From Microcaldota archaeon (GTDB lineage Archaea; Micrarchaeota; Micrarchaeia; Anstonellales; Anstonellaceae), in the NCBI GenBank assembly GCA_023248455.1, contig JAHFEN010000040.1, forward strand, positions 1 to 6,564: 6,564 nucleotides of DNA. The letters are read 5' to 3'. The notes below the pieces were generated by a model. The model was not told the DNA's origin and made no database searches. It saw nothing but the letters and a program-made list of their open reading frames with translations. This document shows positions 1 through 5,098 of the stretch, in pieces. The translations under genes and the position numbers were made by a program. The first letter of the stretch is position 1, and every line of letters starts with the position of its first letter.

Positions 1-2
1 AA

Positions 3-602
3 ACAAATAGGAATTACACTCTGCCCCAAGAGCCGCCTGCGCAAGTCCCGCCGCCGCCTTTCCCAGTTGCCATTAACCAGACGCTGGTGGAGCCGAGAAA
101 CGAAACTCCGCCAATACCTCTCCCTATTGCCAACCTTAAGAGCAAGGCAGGCTATGTCAATACATCTGAAATAGGGGGCAATAGCCTGGTTGTGGTTTCT
201 GCTTACGATCCTGGAACACCAGTAAACAGCAAGTATATGTTCAATACAACTGTCTCTTCAAACAGCTCCCACTTGGTATTTCTCAAGGACAAAGACAACA
301 CATTGCGGGCCATGAAGGTTTCGCTGCCTCTTGACCCGGCTTATCTTGTTTTCGACGCCCGCTCGACCGCCAAGGCGCTTCTATGGGCTGGCGGCATTCT
401 TTCCCATCTTGAAAACGAGAGGCTGCTTTTCTCATTCGAGGCCCTGAACTGCTGGGGCGACTTCTACGGCTACCTGAAGTGGCAGCTTCCCAAGCAAAGC
501 CTGGACAGCTTGGGCAAAACCTACAATTACAAGCAGTTCTATCCGGCATGCATCGCCGAGATGCAGGGAAAGGGCTTGCCTGCCCCCATTGCCCCGAATT
601 AA
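3..602 (+). CDS. Proline-rich, probably secreted/surface protein, 5'-truncated by window edge
   Basis: The frame is open from the left edge to TAA at 600-602, giving 199 visible residues. An internal GTG at 87 could be called as a start, but the upstream in-frame sequence is coherent, so the gene more likely begins outside the window. Residues 8-41 are a proline-rich linker with a PPPP run. A mixed strand/helix region follows, and the C-terminal part has two cysteines (C150, C183). Six N-X-S/T sequons (N4, N25, N33, N53, N81, N87) lie in the first 90 residues and none later. Together with the Pro-rich linker this suggests an exported, N-glycosylated domain; a signal peptide or membrane anchor would have to lie upstream. 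I do not recognise the family. The gene converges on tRNA-Glu, and its stop overlaps that gene's T-rich tail. Coding status is likely; function is unknown. Confidence 0.7.
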   Translation, partial: TNRNYTLPQEPPAQVPPPPFPVAINQTLVEPRNETPPIPLPIANLKSKAGYVNTSEIGGNSLVVVSAYDPGTPVNSKYMFNTTVSSNSSHLVFLKDKDNTLRAMKVSLPLDPAYLVFDARSTAKALLWAGGILSHLENERLLFSFEALNCWGDFYGYLKWQLPKQSLDSLGKTYNYKQFYPACIAEMQGKGLPAPIAPN

Positions 603-611
603 AAAAGAAAA
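601..611 (-). terminator. T-rich terminator of tRNA-Glu
   Basis: Three bases after discriminator G614 the minus strand runs T4-C-T6. This is a typical archaeal oligo-T stop signal for a short RNA gene. It overlaps the last base or two of the convergent coding region's stop codon, showing how tight the spacing is. Confidence 0.6.
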
Positions 612-627
612 TTCGCTCCCATCGGGA

Positions 628-700
628 TTTTCAATTGCCTCAAACCGCAGGGGGTTTGGGCGGTGTCGGACTAAGGGGGTGGAACCCCCTTGGGCTGACA
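628..700 (-). other. tRNA-Glu intron 3 (T-loop, 59/60), 73 nt
   Basis: The T-arm is split after TTCAAA and resumes with T plus CCCGA. The bulge-helix-bulge core is very clean: outer helix TCGGG/CCCGA (5 bp), central helix TTCA (706-703) with TGAA (633-630, 4 Watson-Crick bp), and two identical 3-nt bulges AAT (702-700 and 629-627), each cut between the second and third base. Splicing restores T-loop TTCAAAT. The intron contains a 7-bp hairpin AAGGGGG/CCCCCTT (691-685 with 679-673) and a 6-bp hairpin CAAACC/GGTTTG (658-653 with 646-641). The inner helix next to the bulges is weak (GCC/GGC beyond an internal loop). Confidence 0.85.
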
Positions 701-721
701 TTTGAACCCGAGTTAGAGCCT

Positions 722-813
722 TTCCCGAACGATTTTTGCATTTTTCCGTCAACGCTTTTTGCGCAGCCGAACAAGCTGCGACATTTTGCGAGGGAGGCAA
801 GCAAAAAGGGTTG
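722..813 (-). other. tRNA-Glu intron 2 (anticodon loop, 37/38), 92 nt
   Basis: The anticodon stem GAGCC/GGCTC brackets this insert at the canonical archaeal position 37/38. A relaxed bulge-helix-bulge can be drawn: central helix CUCU (819-816) against CGGG (727-724) with one G-U and one U-C mismatch, 5' bulge CAC cut after A814, 3' bulge AAA cut before A721, and inner helix AAC/GUU (812-810 with 730-728). Splicing yields loop CUCUCAA. Inside are a 6-bp hairpin CGCAGC/GCTGCG (about 780-762) and a TTTTGC/GCAAAA stem (about 806-784). No endonuclease reading frame or box C/D guide was seen. Confidence 0.8.
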
Positions 814-829
814 TGAGAGGGCTCCGTCC

Positions 830-874
830 TTGACCGGGTTGTCCGGCTTGCGCCAGCGCACAATCGCGTTGAAG
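830..874 (-). other. tRNA-Glu intron 1 (D-loop), 45 nt, boundaries approximate
   Basis: This sequence separates the 5' D-arm half (GTCT then AGTGG) from the 3' half (AAGGAC). Removing 45 nt restores a 9-nt D-loop with A14, G18G19 and A21, flanked by the GTCT/GGAC stem. Several equivalent cut phases exist. Cutting after A875 gives junction 21/22 with a weak GGCU/GGUC helix (two G-U pairs) and bulges GAC and AAG. Cutting after G879 gives the same total length. Neither gives a full bulge-helix-bulge, because no good inner helix was found. The intron holds a possible CCGG-ACAAC-CCGG hairpin (846-834). Intron presence is well supported; position is not. Confidence 0.65.
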
Positions 875-920
875 TCAGCCACTAGACTATGGGAGCGCGA
901 CTTTGATTAGGAGAGAAACG

Positions 921-930
921 AATAAAAAAG
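921..930 (-). promoter_or_regulatory. T6 tract: tRNA-Val terminator and possible TATA box of tRNA-Glu
   Basis: The minus strand reads C, T6, A, T, T here. The T6 starts 10 nt past the tRNA-Val discriminator, fitting an archaeal oligo-T terminator. The same AT block is centred about 29 bp upstream of the tRNA-Glu 5' end (896), where an archaeal TATA box would sit for a start a few bases before the tRNA. The dual role is inferred from spacing alone. Confidence 0.4.
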
Positions 931-938
931 AGCTTCAA

Positions 939-1011
939 TGGGCCCGCCCGGAATCGGACCGGGAGTCTTCAGTGTGTGAGACTGACGTCTTAACCATTCG
1001 ACCACGGGCCC
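939..1011 (-). tRNA. tRNA-Val(CAC)
   Basis: The 73-nt contiguous gene folds fully. Acceptor GGGCCCG (1011-1005) pairs 7/7 with CGGGCCC (946-940), with discriminator A939 and no encoded CCA. The D-arm has a GTC/GAC stem and a GG pair in the loop. The anticodon stem TCAGT/ACTGA carries loop CTCACAC, giving anticodon CAC (valine). The 5-nt variable region AGACT precedes T-arm CCCGG/CCGGG with loop TCCGATT. No intron is present, unlike the tRNA-Glu gene 42 bp downstream on the same strand; the two may be co-transcribed or separately initiated. Confidence 0.95.
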
Positions 1012-1041
1012 CTAATGGCAGGCATACTTTTTCTCCATAGG

Positions 1042-1049
1042 TATTAAAT
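1042..1049. promoter_or_regulatory. Shared TATA-like box between tRNA-Val and alaS
   Basis: The 61-bp divergent spacer has one clear AT box. On the minus strand it reads TTTAATA, preceded by purine-rich GAGAAGA resembling a TFB-recognition element, and is centred about 34 bp before the tRNA-Val 5' end. On the plus strand it reads TATTAAAT and is centred about 28 bp before the alaS ATG. A start 26 bp downstream would make the alaS mRNA nearly leaderless, which agrees with no Shine-Dalgarno before 1073. Confidence 0.5.
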
Positions 1050-1072
1050 CTTCTCTGTCGGACTAGAATTCC

Positions 1073-3730
1073 ATGGACAAGGATGAATTGCGCGCGAGTT
1101 TCAGGAAGGACTGGGAAAGGCACTACAAAGTAGCCGCGCTGATCGACAGGGGATACACCCGCCAGCAGTGCAGGAAATGCTCGCGCTTCTTCTGGTCTGT
1201 CTCGCAGCGGGAAATCTGCTCAGACCCATCCTGCATGGGCTACTTGTTCATCGGCAAGAAAATGGCGAAGCGGCCCCTTGGCTACGTGGAAACATGGAAG
1301 AAAATCGAGGAATATTTCACCAGGCACGGGCATGCCTCGATTGAGGCATATCCGACAGTTGCGCGCTGGCGCGATGACCTGTACTTCACAATAGCGTCGA
1401 TTTCCGATTTCCAGCCATACGCAGTCTCAGGCGAGGTCGACCCGCCAGCAAACCCGCTAATCATACCCCAGCAGTGCATCCGCTTTCCTGATATCTCAAA
1501 CGTGGGCGTGACAGGCAGGCACTATACCACTTTTGTGATGATAGGCCAGCATGCGTTTAACACAAAGAAAACCGGCAACTTCTACTGGAAGGATGAGGCA
1601 ATCACTCACGACCTTGGCTTCCTGTCCCACCTTGGCATAAACGAGGAACATCTCGTATTCCTCGAGGACGTATGGGCAGGGGGAGGCAATTACGGGCCCT
1701 GCATAGAGTATTTTGCGGACGGGCTCGAGCTTGGCAACTGCGTTTTCATGCAGTACGAGGAGCTGCCCAATGGTGGGAGCCGCGAGCTTTCAACAAAAGT
1801 GATAGACATGGGCGCAGGCTTGGAGCGGCTGTCCTGGATAACGCACTCCAGCCCGGTTTCATATGACATTGTTTTTGGCGATGCTGTTTCTCTCATACAG
1901 AAAAAGGCGGGAGTACAGGTGGAACAGAAGCTCTTCCTGGAATACGCAAAACTATCAGGCGCGCTCAATGCCGATGAAGTGGGGGACATGGCTGCCGAGA
2001 AGGCGAAAGTTGCTGCAAAGTTGGGTATGTCATCCGAGCAGATGCAGCAGACGTTTGCACCCTTGCACGCAACCTATGCGTGCGCAGACCACCTGAAAAC
2101 CATACTGTTCACCTCGACAGACGGCATGCTGCCCTCAAACGCAGGAGGCGGTTACAACCTGCGCATGATTTTGCGGAGAGTGTTCGGCTTTGACAGCGAG
2201 TTTTCGCTCTCACTTGATTATGCAAAAATCCTCGAGGCGCACGCCTATCACCTGCGGGATTTTGCCCCGAAACTGGGCGAAGGGGTGCAGACAGCGGTTG
2301 CGGTTGTTGAGGAGGAGCGGAAAAAATACGCTGCAGGCAAGGAAAAGGGCAGGGGCAAGGTCGCAGCGCTCCTTTCAAGGGGCAAGCCAATAGGCACTGA
2401 TGAGCTTCGGAGGCTTTACGAGTCTGACGGCATGCCTGCTGAGCTTGTGGCTGAAATTGCAAAGGAAAAAGGCGTGTCTGTGCACATACCTGAAAATTTC
2501 TACTCCATGCTGCGCAAGCAGGACGAGACTGGCGAACCGGTTGAGAAGCCGATTGACGTGGAGGGGCATGAAAAGACAAAAACGCTCTTCTACGAAGGGG
2601 TGGAAGAATTCGACGCAACTGTTCTGGCCGTGAAAGGAAAATACGCCATACTCGACTCCACCGCGTTTTATCCTGAGGGAGGCGGGCAGATTTATGACAT
2701 TGGAGAATTGAACGGAGTAAAGGTGACCAATGTGCAAAAGAAGAAAGGGGTAATACTGCACGAGGTTGCCAAGCCTGGCGAGTTAATAGTTGGCGCAAAA
2801 GTGCATGGCATAGTGGACGCCAAGCGCAGGAAGCAGATTTCCAGCCACCACACCTCGATACACCTCATAAACGCCTGCGCACGGAAAATACTTGGCCCGC
2901 ACATATGGCAGGCGGGCTCATACAAGGACGAAAAAAAGGCGCATATTGACCTAACCCACTACAGGAAGATAACCTGGGAGGAGCTTGAGGGAATCGAGCA
3001 GCTGGCGAACAAGCACGTAATCGAGGATCTGCCTGTGGAAACGGAGATTTTGGGCAGAACTGAGGCTGAGAAGCGCTATGGCTTCCGCCTTTACCAAGGT
3101 GGCGCAGTGCCAGGCAAGGAGCTGCGCGTTGTTTCAATCGGGAAAATAGACCATGAGGCGTGCGGCGGAACGCACAATTATATCAAAAGCACTGCCGAGC
3201 TTGAGCTGGTGAAAATAGTCAGGCGCGAAGGCGTGCAGGACGGGGTGGAGCGAGTGGTAATCAAATGCGGGCCTGAAGCAATAAAGCATATTGAGGAGCG
3301 GGAAAGGCTGCTTCGCGATGCAGCAGAGGCGCTGGGTGTTCCGGAGGACCAGCTCAAGGCAACCGCGCTTCGTTTCTTCAACGAATGGAAGGAGCGGGGC
3401 AAGGAGCTTGAGAAATTGCAGGCGCTCATGTCGCATACCATAGCTGACAACGCGATGATGTACGCGAAAAAGGAAGGGAAACAGCTTATTGAGCTTGACA
3501 AGGCGCCCTACACCCAGAAGCTATCCGAGGAAATATGCGGGAAACTGTCCTCGGCGGGATATGCGGCAGTTATCACCACGAACGACGGGTTTGTTGTAGC
3601 AGCCGCACCTCAGGGGAGCGGATTCGACGCAATGGAGCTTCTCAAAAAGCACGGGGCTAAGGGTGGCGGCTCTGCAACATTCGCAAGGGGAAAAGTGGAA
3701 GAAAGGAACCCACTGGCGCGTGGGTTCTGA
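1073..3730 (+). CDS. alaS: Alanyl-tRNA synthetase, archaeal type, full length
   Basis: Cytosolic class II synthetase that charges tRNA-Ala with alanine and hydrolyses mischarged Ser/Gly-tRNA-Ala. It has 885 residues, about the usual archaeal length. The N-terminal archaeal extension carries a zinc-type cysteine set (C33, C36, C49, C54). The class II core follows: motif 2 around R137-F162 and motif 3 GAGLER at 247-252. The segment at 532-539 (FYPEGGGQ) opens the editing half. The editing zinc site shows HxxxH (H593, H597) and CxxxH (C697, H701, in CGGTH). The DHHA1-like C-Ala domain ends with a glycine-rich GGG-S motif near 864-867. ATG 1073 is chosen because the N-terminal zinc domain begins just after it; there is no Shine-Dalgarno, as expected for a leaderless transcript. 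The gene diverges from tRNA-Val and converges with pgiA. A diverged copy of its last codons follows the stop. Confidence 0.97.
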   Translation: MDKDELRASFRKDWERHYKVAALIDRGYTRQQCRKCSRFFWSVSQREICSDPSCMGYLFIGKKMAKRPLGYVETWKKIEEYFTRHGHASIEAYPTVARWRDDLYFTIASISDFQPYAVSGEVDPPANPLIIPQQCIRFPDISNVGVTGRHYTTFVMIGQHAFNTKKTGNFYWKDEAITHDLGFLSHLGINEEHLVFLEDVWAGGGNYGPCIEYFADGLELGNCVFMQYEELPNGGSRELSTKVIDMGAGLERLSWITHSSPVSYDIVFGDAVSLIQKKAGVQVEQKLFLEYAKLSGALNADEVGDMAAEKAKVAAKLGMSSEQMQQTFAPLHATYACADHLKTILFTSTDGMLPSNAGGGYNLRMILRRVFGFDSEFSLSLDYAKILEAHAYHLRDFAPKLGEGVQTAVAVVEEERKKYAAGKEKGRGKVAALLSRGKPIGTDELRRLYESDGMPAELVAEIAKEKGVSVHIPENFYSMLRKQDETGEPVEKPIDVEGHEKTKTLFYEGVEEFDATVLAVKGKYAILDSTAFYPEGGGQIYDIGELNGVKVTNVQKKKGVILHEVAKPGELIVGAKVHGIVDAKRRKQISSHHTSIHLINACARKILGPHIWQAGSYKDEKKAHIDLTHYRKITWEELEGIEQLANKHVIEDLPVETEILGRTEAEKRYGFRLYQGGAVPGKELRVVSIGKIDHEACGGTHNYIKSTAELELVKIVRREGVQDGVERVVIKCGPEAIKHIEERERLLRDAAEALGVPEDQLKATALRFFNEWKERGKELEKLQALMSHTIADNAMMYAKKEGKQLIELDKAPYTQKLSEEICGKLSSAGYAAVITTNDGFVVAAAPQGSGFDAMELLKKHGAKGGGSATFARGKVEERNPLARGF

Positions 3731-3780
3731 GCGGCGGACGCTCTGCTGCGTTTGCAAGGGACAAGGTCGAGAAAAAGTAA
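3731..3780 (+). pseudogene. Out-of-frame remnant of an alaS 3' end
   Basis: Positions 3733-3780, in the +2 frame relative to alaS and ending in TAA, encode GGRSAAFARDKVEKK. This resembles AlaRS residues 865-878 (GGSATFARGKVEER after the glycine run) at 10 of 14 aligned positions. The DNA copies are offset by 71 bp. They differ mostly at synonymous-type positions (GCA/GCT, TTC/TTT, AAA/AAG, GTG/GTC), so this is not a recent duplication. I read it as a leftover native 3' end after recombination replaced the terminus, or an old partial duplication. A frameshift or assembly error remains possible. Confidence 0.55.
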
Positions 3781-3815
3781 TTGCGGAGAGACGGACGGTC
3801 TGATGTGCATTCGAC

Positions 3816-4520
3816 TCAATAGAAGCGCTCGGGATTCTGCAGGAATTCTATGTCCTCCCAGTTCTTTGCGGCTTTAAGAAGGCTGTTTTTCAGGAAGGGC
3901 CTGAAGCAGCCGAACGAAGAGGAGAACTTCAGCACATTCCCTCTGCGGATTTCAAAGCCTGTGCCGTAATTCCTGTTCTTCTCTAGCTTCCCTTCTGTCA
4001 TTTCATAGAAGCATGCGCCCCTCCTCTGCGCGAACATGGAGTAGTCAGATGCGAACTGGTCAGAAACAAGGTTGGAAAGCACCAAATCTCCCTTTCCTGC
4101 GTTTATGGTTACATGCCCGTATCCTGGCGGGATAAGGAAGCGGTCGCCTTTCTTTCCTGGAAGCAAGACCGCGTCCTCCACTCCGAGCTGGCTCACCTTC
4201 TGTATCAGGAAGTGTGCGCTTCCGGAGAGCACCTCGTATATTTCAGGCCAGGCAGTGCCTTTCTGGGACTTTGGGTGAACGTGCCCGAAGGTCTTGTTGC
4301 GCTCGCCAGCCAAGTCAAGGGAAAGTATGCGCGTGATGTCGTAGCGGATGTGCTGGAATCTGTCAATGCCCCTGTACATGAAATATGTGGGCGAATCGGG
4401 ATCTAGCCCGCTCTTCTTTTCAGGAAAGGCAAGAACCGGCCTCATCTGCCCGAAGGTGCGGATGTCAGGTTCCACTGCCTTTCCTTCGAACGAAAGGATG
4501 CTGCCTTCAAACTTGAACAT
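3816..4520 (-). CDS. pgiA: Glucose-6-phosphate isomerase, archaeal cupin type
   Basis: Catalyses interconversion of glucose-6-phosphate and fructose-6-phosphate in glycolysis/gluconeogenesis. This is the metal-dependent cupin family, unrelated to the classical PGI fold. It has 234 residues. Cupin motif 1 is TFGHVH...PEIYEVLSG with presumed metal ligands H80, H82 and E93. Cupin motif 2 is PPGYGHVTIN with H136. These match the H-x-H...E...H set known in the Pyrococcus enzyme. Compared with my recollection of that roughly 190-residue protein, the loop between H82 and E93 is about 4 residues longer, and a C-terminal extension runs from about residue 190 to 234, ending in FLQNPERFY. ATG 4520 lies 34 bp after the stop of the upstream minus-strand gene, suggesting one transcript. 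A short T5 run on the minus strand (3776-3772) about 40 nt past the stop may help termination. Confidence 0.9.
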   Translation of the reverse strand: MFKFEGSILSFEGKAVEPDIRTFGQMRPVLAFPEKKSGLDPDSPTYFMYRGIDRFQHIRYDITRILSLDLAGERNKTFGHVHPKSQKGTAWPEIYEVLSGSAHFLIQKVSQLGVEDAVLLPGKKGDRFLIPPGYGHVTINAGKGDLVLSNLVSDQFASDYSMFAQRRGACFYEMTEGKLEKNRNYGTGFEIRRGNVLKFSSSFGCFRPFLKNSLLKAAKNWEDIEFLQNPERFY

Positions 4521-4554
4521 GGTCGGTCATCTCGCTCTTTTTTTGTCTTCTAGC

Positions 4555-5034
4555 CTATTTTCCCCTTTTCTTCCTCTTGGCAGGAGCATCTCGGTCCTTG
4601 AAACTTTCGAATCCTTCTGGAATGGGGCGCAAGTGCGCAAGCTCGCGGTGCCCGGGGATTTTAGCAAGCTTCTCTTTCTTGAGCTTCTCTGAAACCAGGT
4701 ACAGGAAGGTGGAAAACTCCCTCAGGTCGACATCATACTGCCCAGCAACCTCCTCGCAGCGCTGAAGCAGCCTGGTGATGTCCACCAGAAGCTTTGGGTC
4801 TATTCTTCCGCCCCTGCTCCCCTGCCGGATTCTGTCAAGCAGGAGAAGGCGGGTCATCTGCAGCTCCTTGATTGTTTTCTTGATGCGGCTGCCCTTCTGG
4901 TCAATTCTTACCTGGAACTCCGTGGAGAGTTGCGCCACGCTTTCCCATGAGACCTCTCCCAGGCCAGACGCCAGCTGCGCTGGAAGCGAGTAGCGCGCGG
5001 AAAAGGGCAGCTCCTCCTGTTTTTGCCTTGCCAT
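4555..5034 (-). CDS. Hypothetical 159-residue helical, basic protein
   Basis: I do not recognise this family. The protein is rich in Arg, Lys, Glu and Leu, has a single cysteine (C93) and lacks membrane segments or a signal peptide. Residues 30-70 and 80-122 look like long amphipathic helices, with a break at QGSRGGRIDP (71-80). Residues 126-145 are Pro/Gly containing, and the C-terminus is strongly basic (KRKKRGK), which could contact nucleic acid. ATG 5034 is 28 bp from the centre of a TTTTAAA box on the minus strand and has no Shine-Dalgarno, consistent with a leaderless start. It leads the unit with pgiA (34 bp gap) and diverges from herA across 64 bp. It shows no NurA, Mre11 or Rad50 motifs. 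The coding call rests on a clean full-length frame, sensible composition, promoter spacing and tight packing. Confidence 0.75.
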   Translation of the reverse strand: MARQKQEELPFSARYSLPAQLASGLGEVSWESVAQLSTEFQVRIDQKGSRIKKTIKELQMTRLLLLDRIRQGSRGGRIDPKLLVDITRLLQRCEEVAGQYDVDLREFSTFLYLVSEKLKKEKLAKIPGHRELAHLRPIPEGFESFKDRDAPAKRKKRGK

Positions 5035-5058
5035 AACTGGAACAGTGCTCGGATTTCA

Positions 5059-5065
5059 TTTAAAA
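5059..5065. promoter_or_regulatory. Central TTTAAAA box in the spacer between the 159-residue gene and herA
   Basis: The only strong AT box in the 64-bp spacer is nearly palindromic. Toward the minus strand (TTTTAAA) its centre is 28 bp before ATG 5034, predicting a leaderless mRNA. Toward the plus strand its centre is 37 bp before ATG 5099, predicting a leader of about 11 nt that would begin at GGGAG (5088-5092), a possible Shine-Dalgarno. One TATA element could serve both directions; this is inference from spacing. Confidence 0.45.
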
Positions 5066-5098
5066 GGTTATTAGGAAGAATTTTGACGGGAGAAAAGC

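Larger units (their letters stand above)
614..896 (-). tRNA. tRNA-Glu(CUC) with three introns (D-loop, anticodon loop, T-loop)
   Basis: Seen in sequence: read 5'->3' from 896, the acceptor strand GCTCCCA (896-890) pairs 7/7 with TGGGAGC (621-615), followed by discriminator G614 and no encoded CCA. U8-A9 are 889-888. D-stem GTCT (887-884) pairs with GGAC (829-826), one G-U. Anticodon stem GAGCC (824-820) pairs 5/5 with GGCTC (720-716). T-stem TCGGG (711-707) pairs 5/5 with CCCGA (626-622). The loop begins C-U-CUC-A (819-814), giving anticodon CUC at 817-815 with U33. The 4-nt variable region UAAC (715-712) matches bacterial and eukaryotic tRNA-Glu. Proposed exons are 896-875, 829-814, 721-701 and 627-614, total 73 nt, spliced T-loop TTCAAAT. 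The introns total 210 nt (45, 92 and 73). Exact D-loop boundaries are uncertain. A T-rich terminator follows and a TATA-like box precedes. Glu identity rests on the anticodon and variable loop. Confidence 0.87.

Noticed and set aside
673..691. Strong GC hairpin as a terminator of the left coding region
   Set aside because: It lies about 70 bp past the stop, is not followed by a T-run on the plus strand, and sits inside tRNA-Glu intron 3. Archaeal termination does not usually depend on such hairpins.
640..882. 80-codon minus-strand open frame
   Set aside because: It lies almost wholly within the intron-containing tRNA-Glu gene, with its ATG-like start in the D-arm. No protein-like pattern; a chance frame.
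479..910. 143-codon plus-strand open frame over the left intergenic region
   Set aside because: It starts inside the left gene in another frame and runs antisense through the tRNA-Glu arms. Composition is arbitrary and the stem pairings explain the region better.
603..938. RNase P RNA or SRP RNA as an explanation for the structured G-rich region
   Set aside because: The conserved core sequences of those RNAs were not found, and the GGGGG/CCCCC hairpin belongs to the T-loop intron of tRNA-Glu.
2109..2798. 229-codon minus-strand open frame inside alaS
   Set aside because: It is antisense to the conserved middle of AlaRS, with Arg/Gln/Ser-rich low-complexity translation typical of a shadow frame.
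3789..3801. Small inverted repeat AGAC/GTCT as a bidirectional terminator between alaS and the isomerase
   Set aside because: Only four pairs with no adjacent T-run on either strand; not distinguishable from chance.
4538..4544. T7 run on the plus strand as a terminator
   Set aside because: No plus-strand gene ends here. On the minus strand it is an A-run in the short spacer between two co-directional genes.
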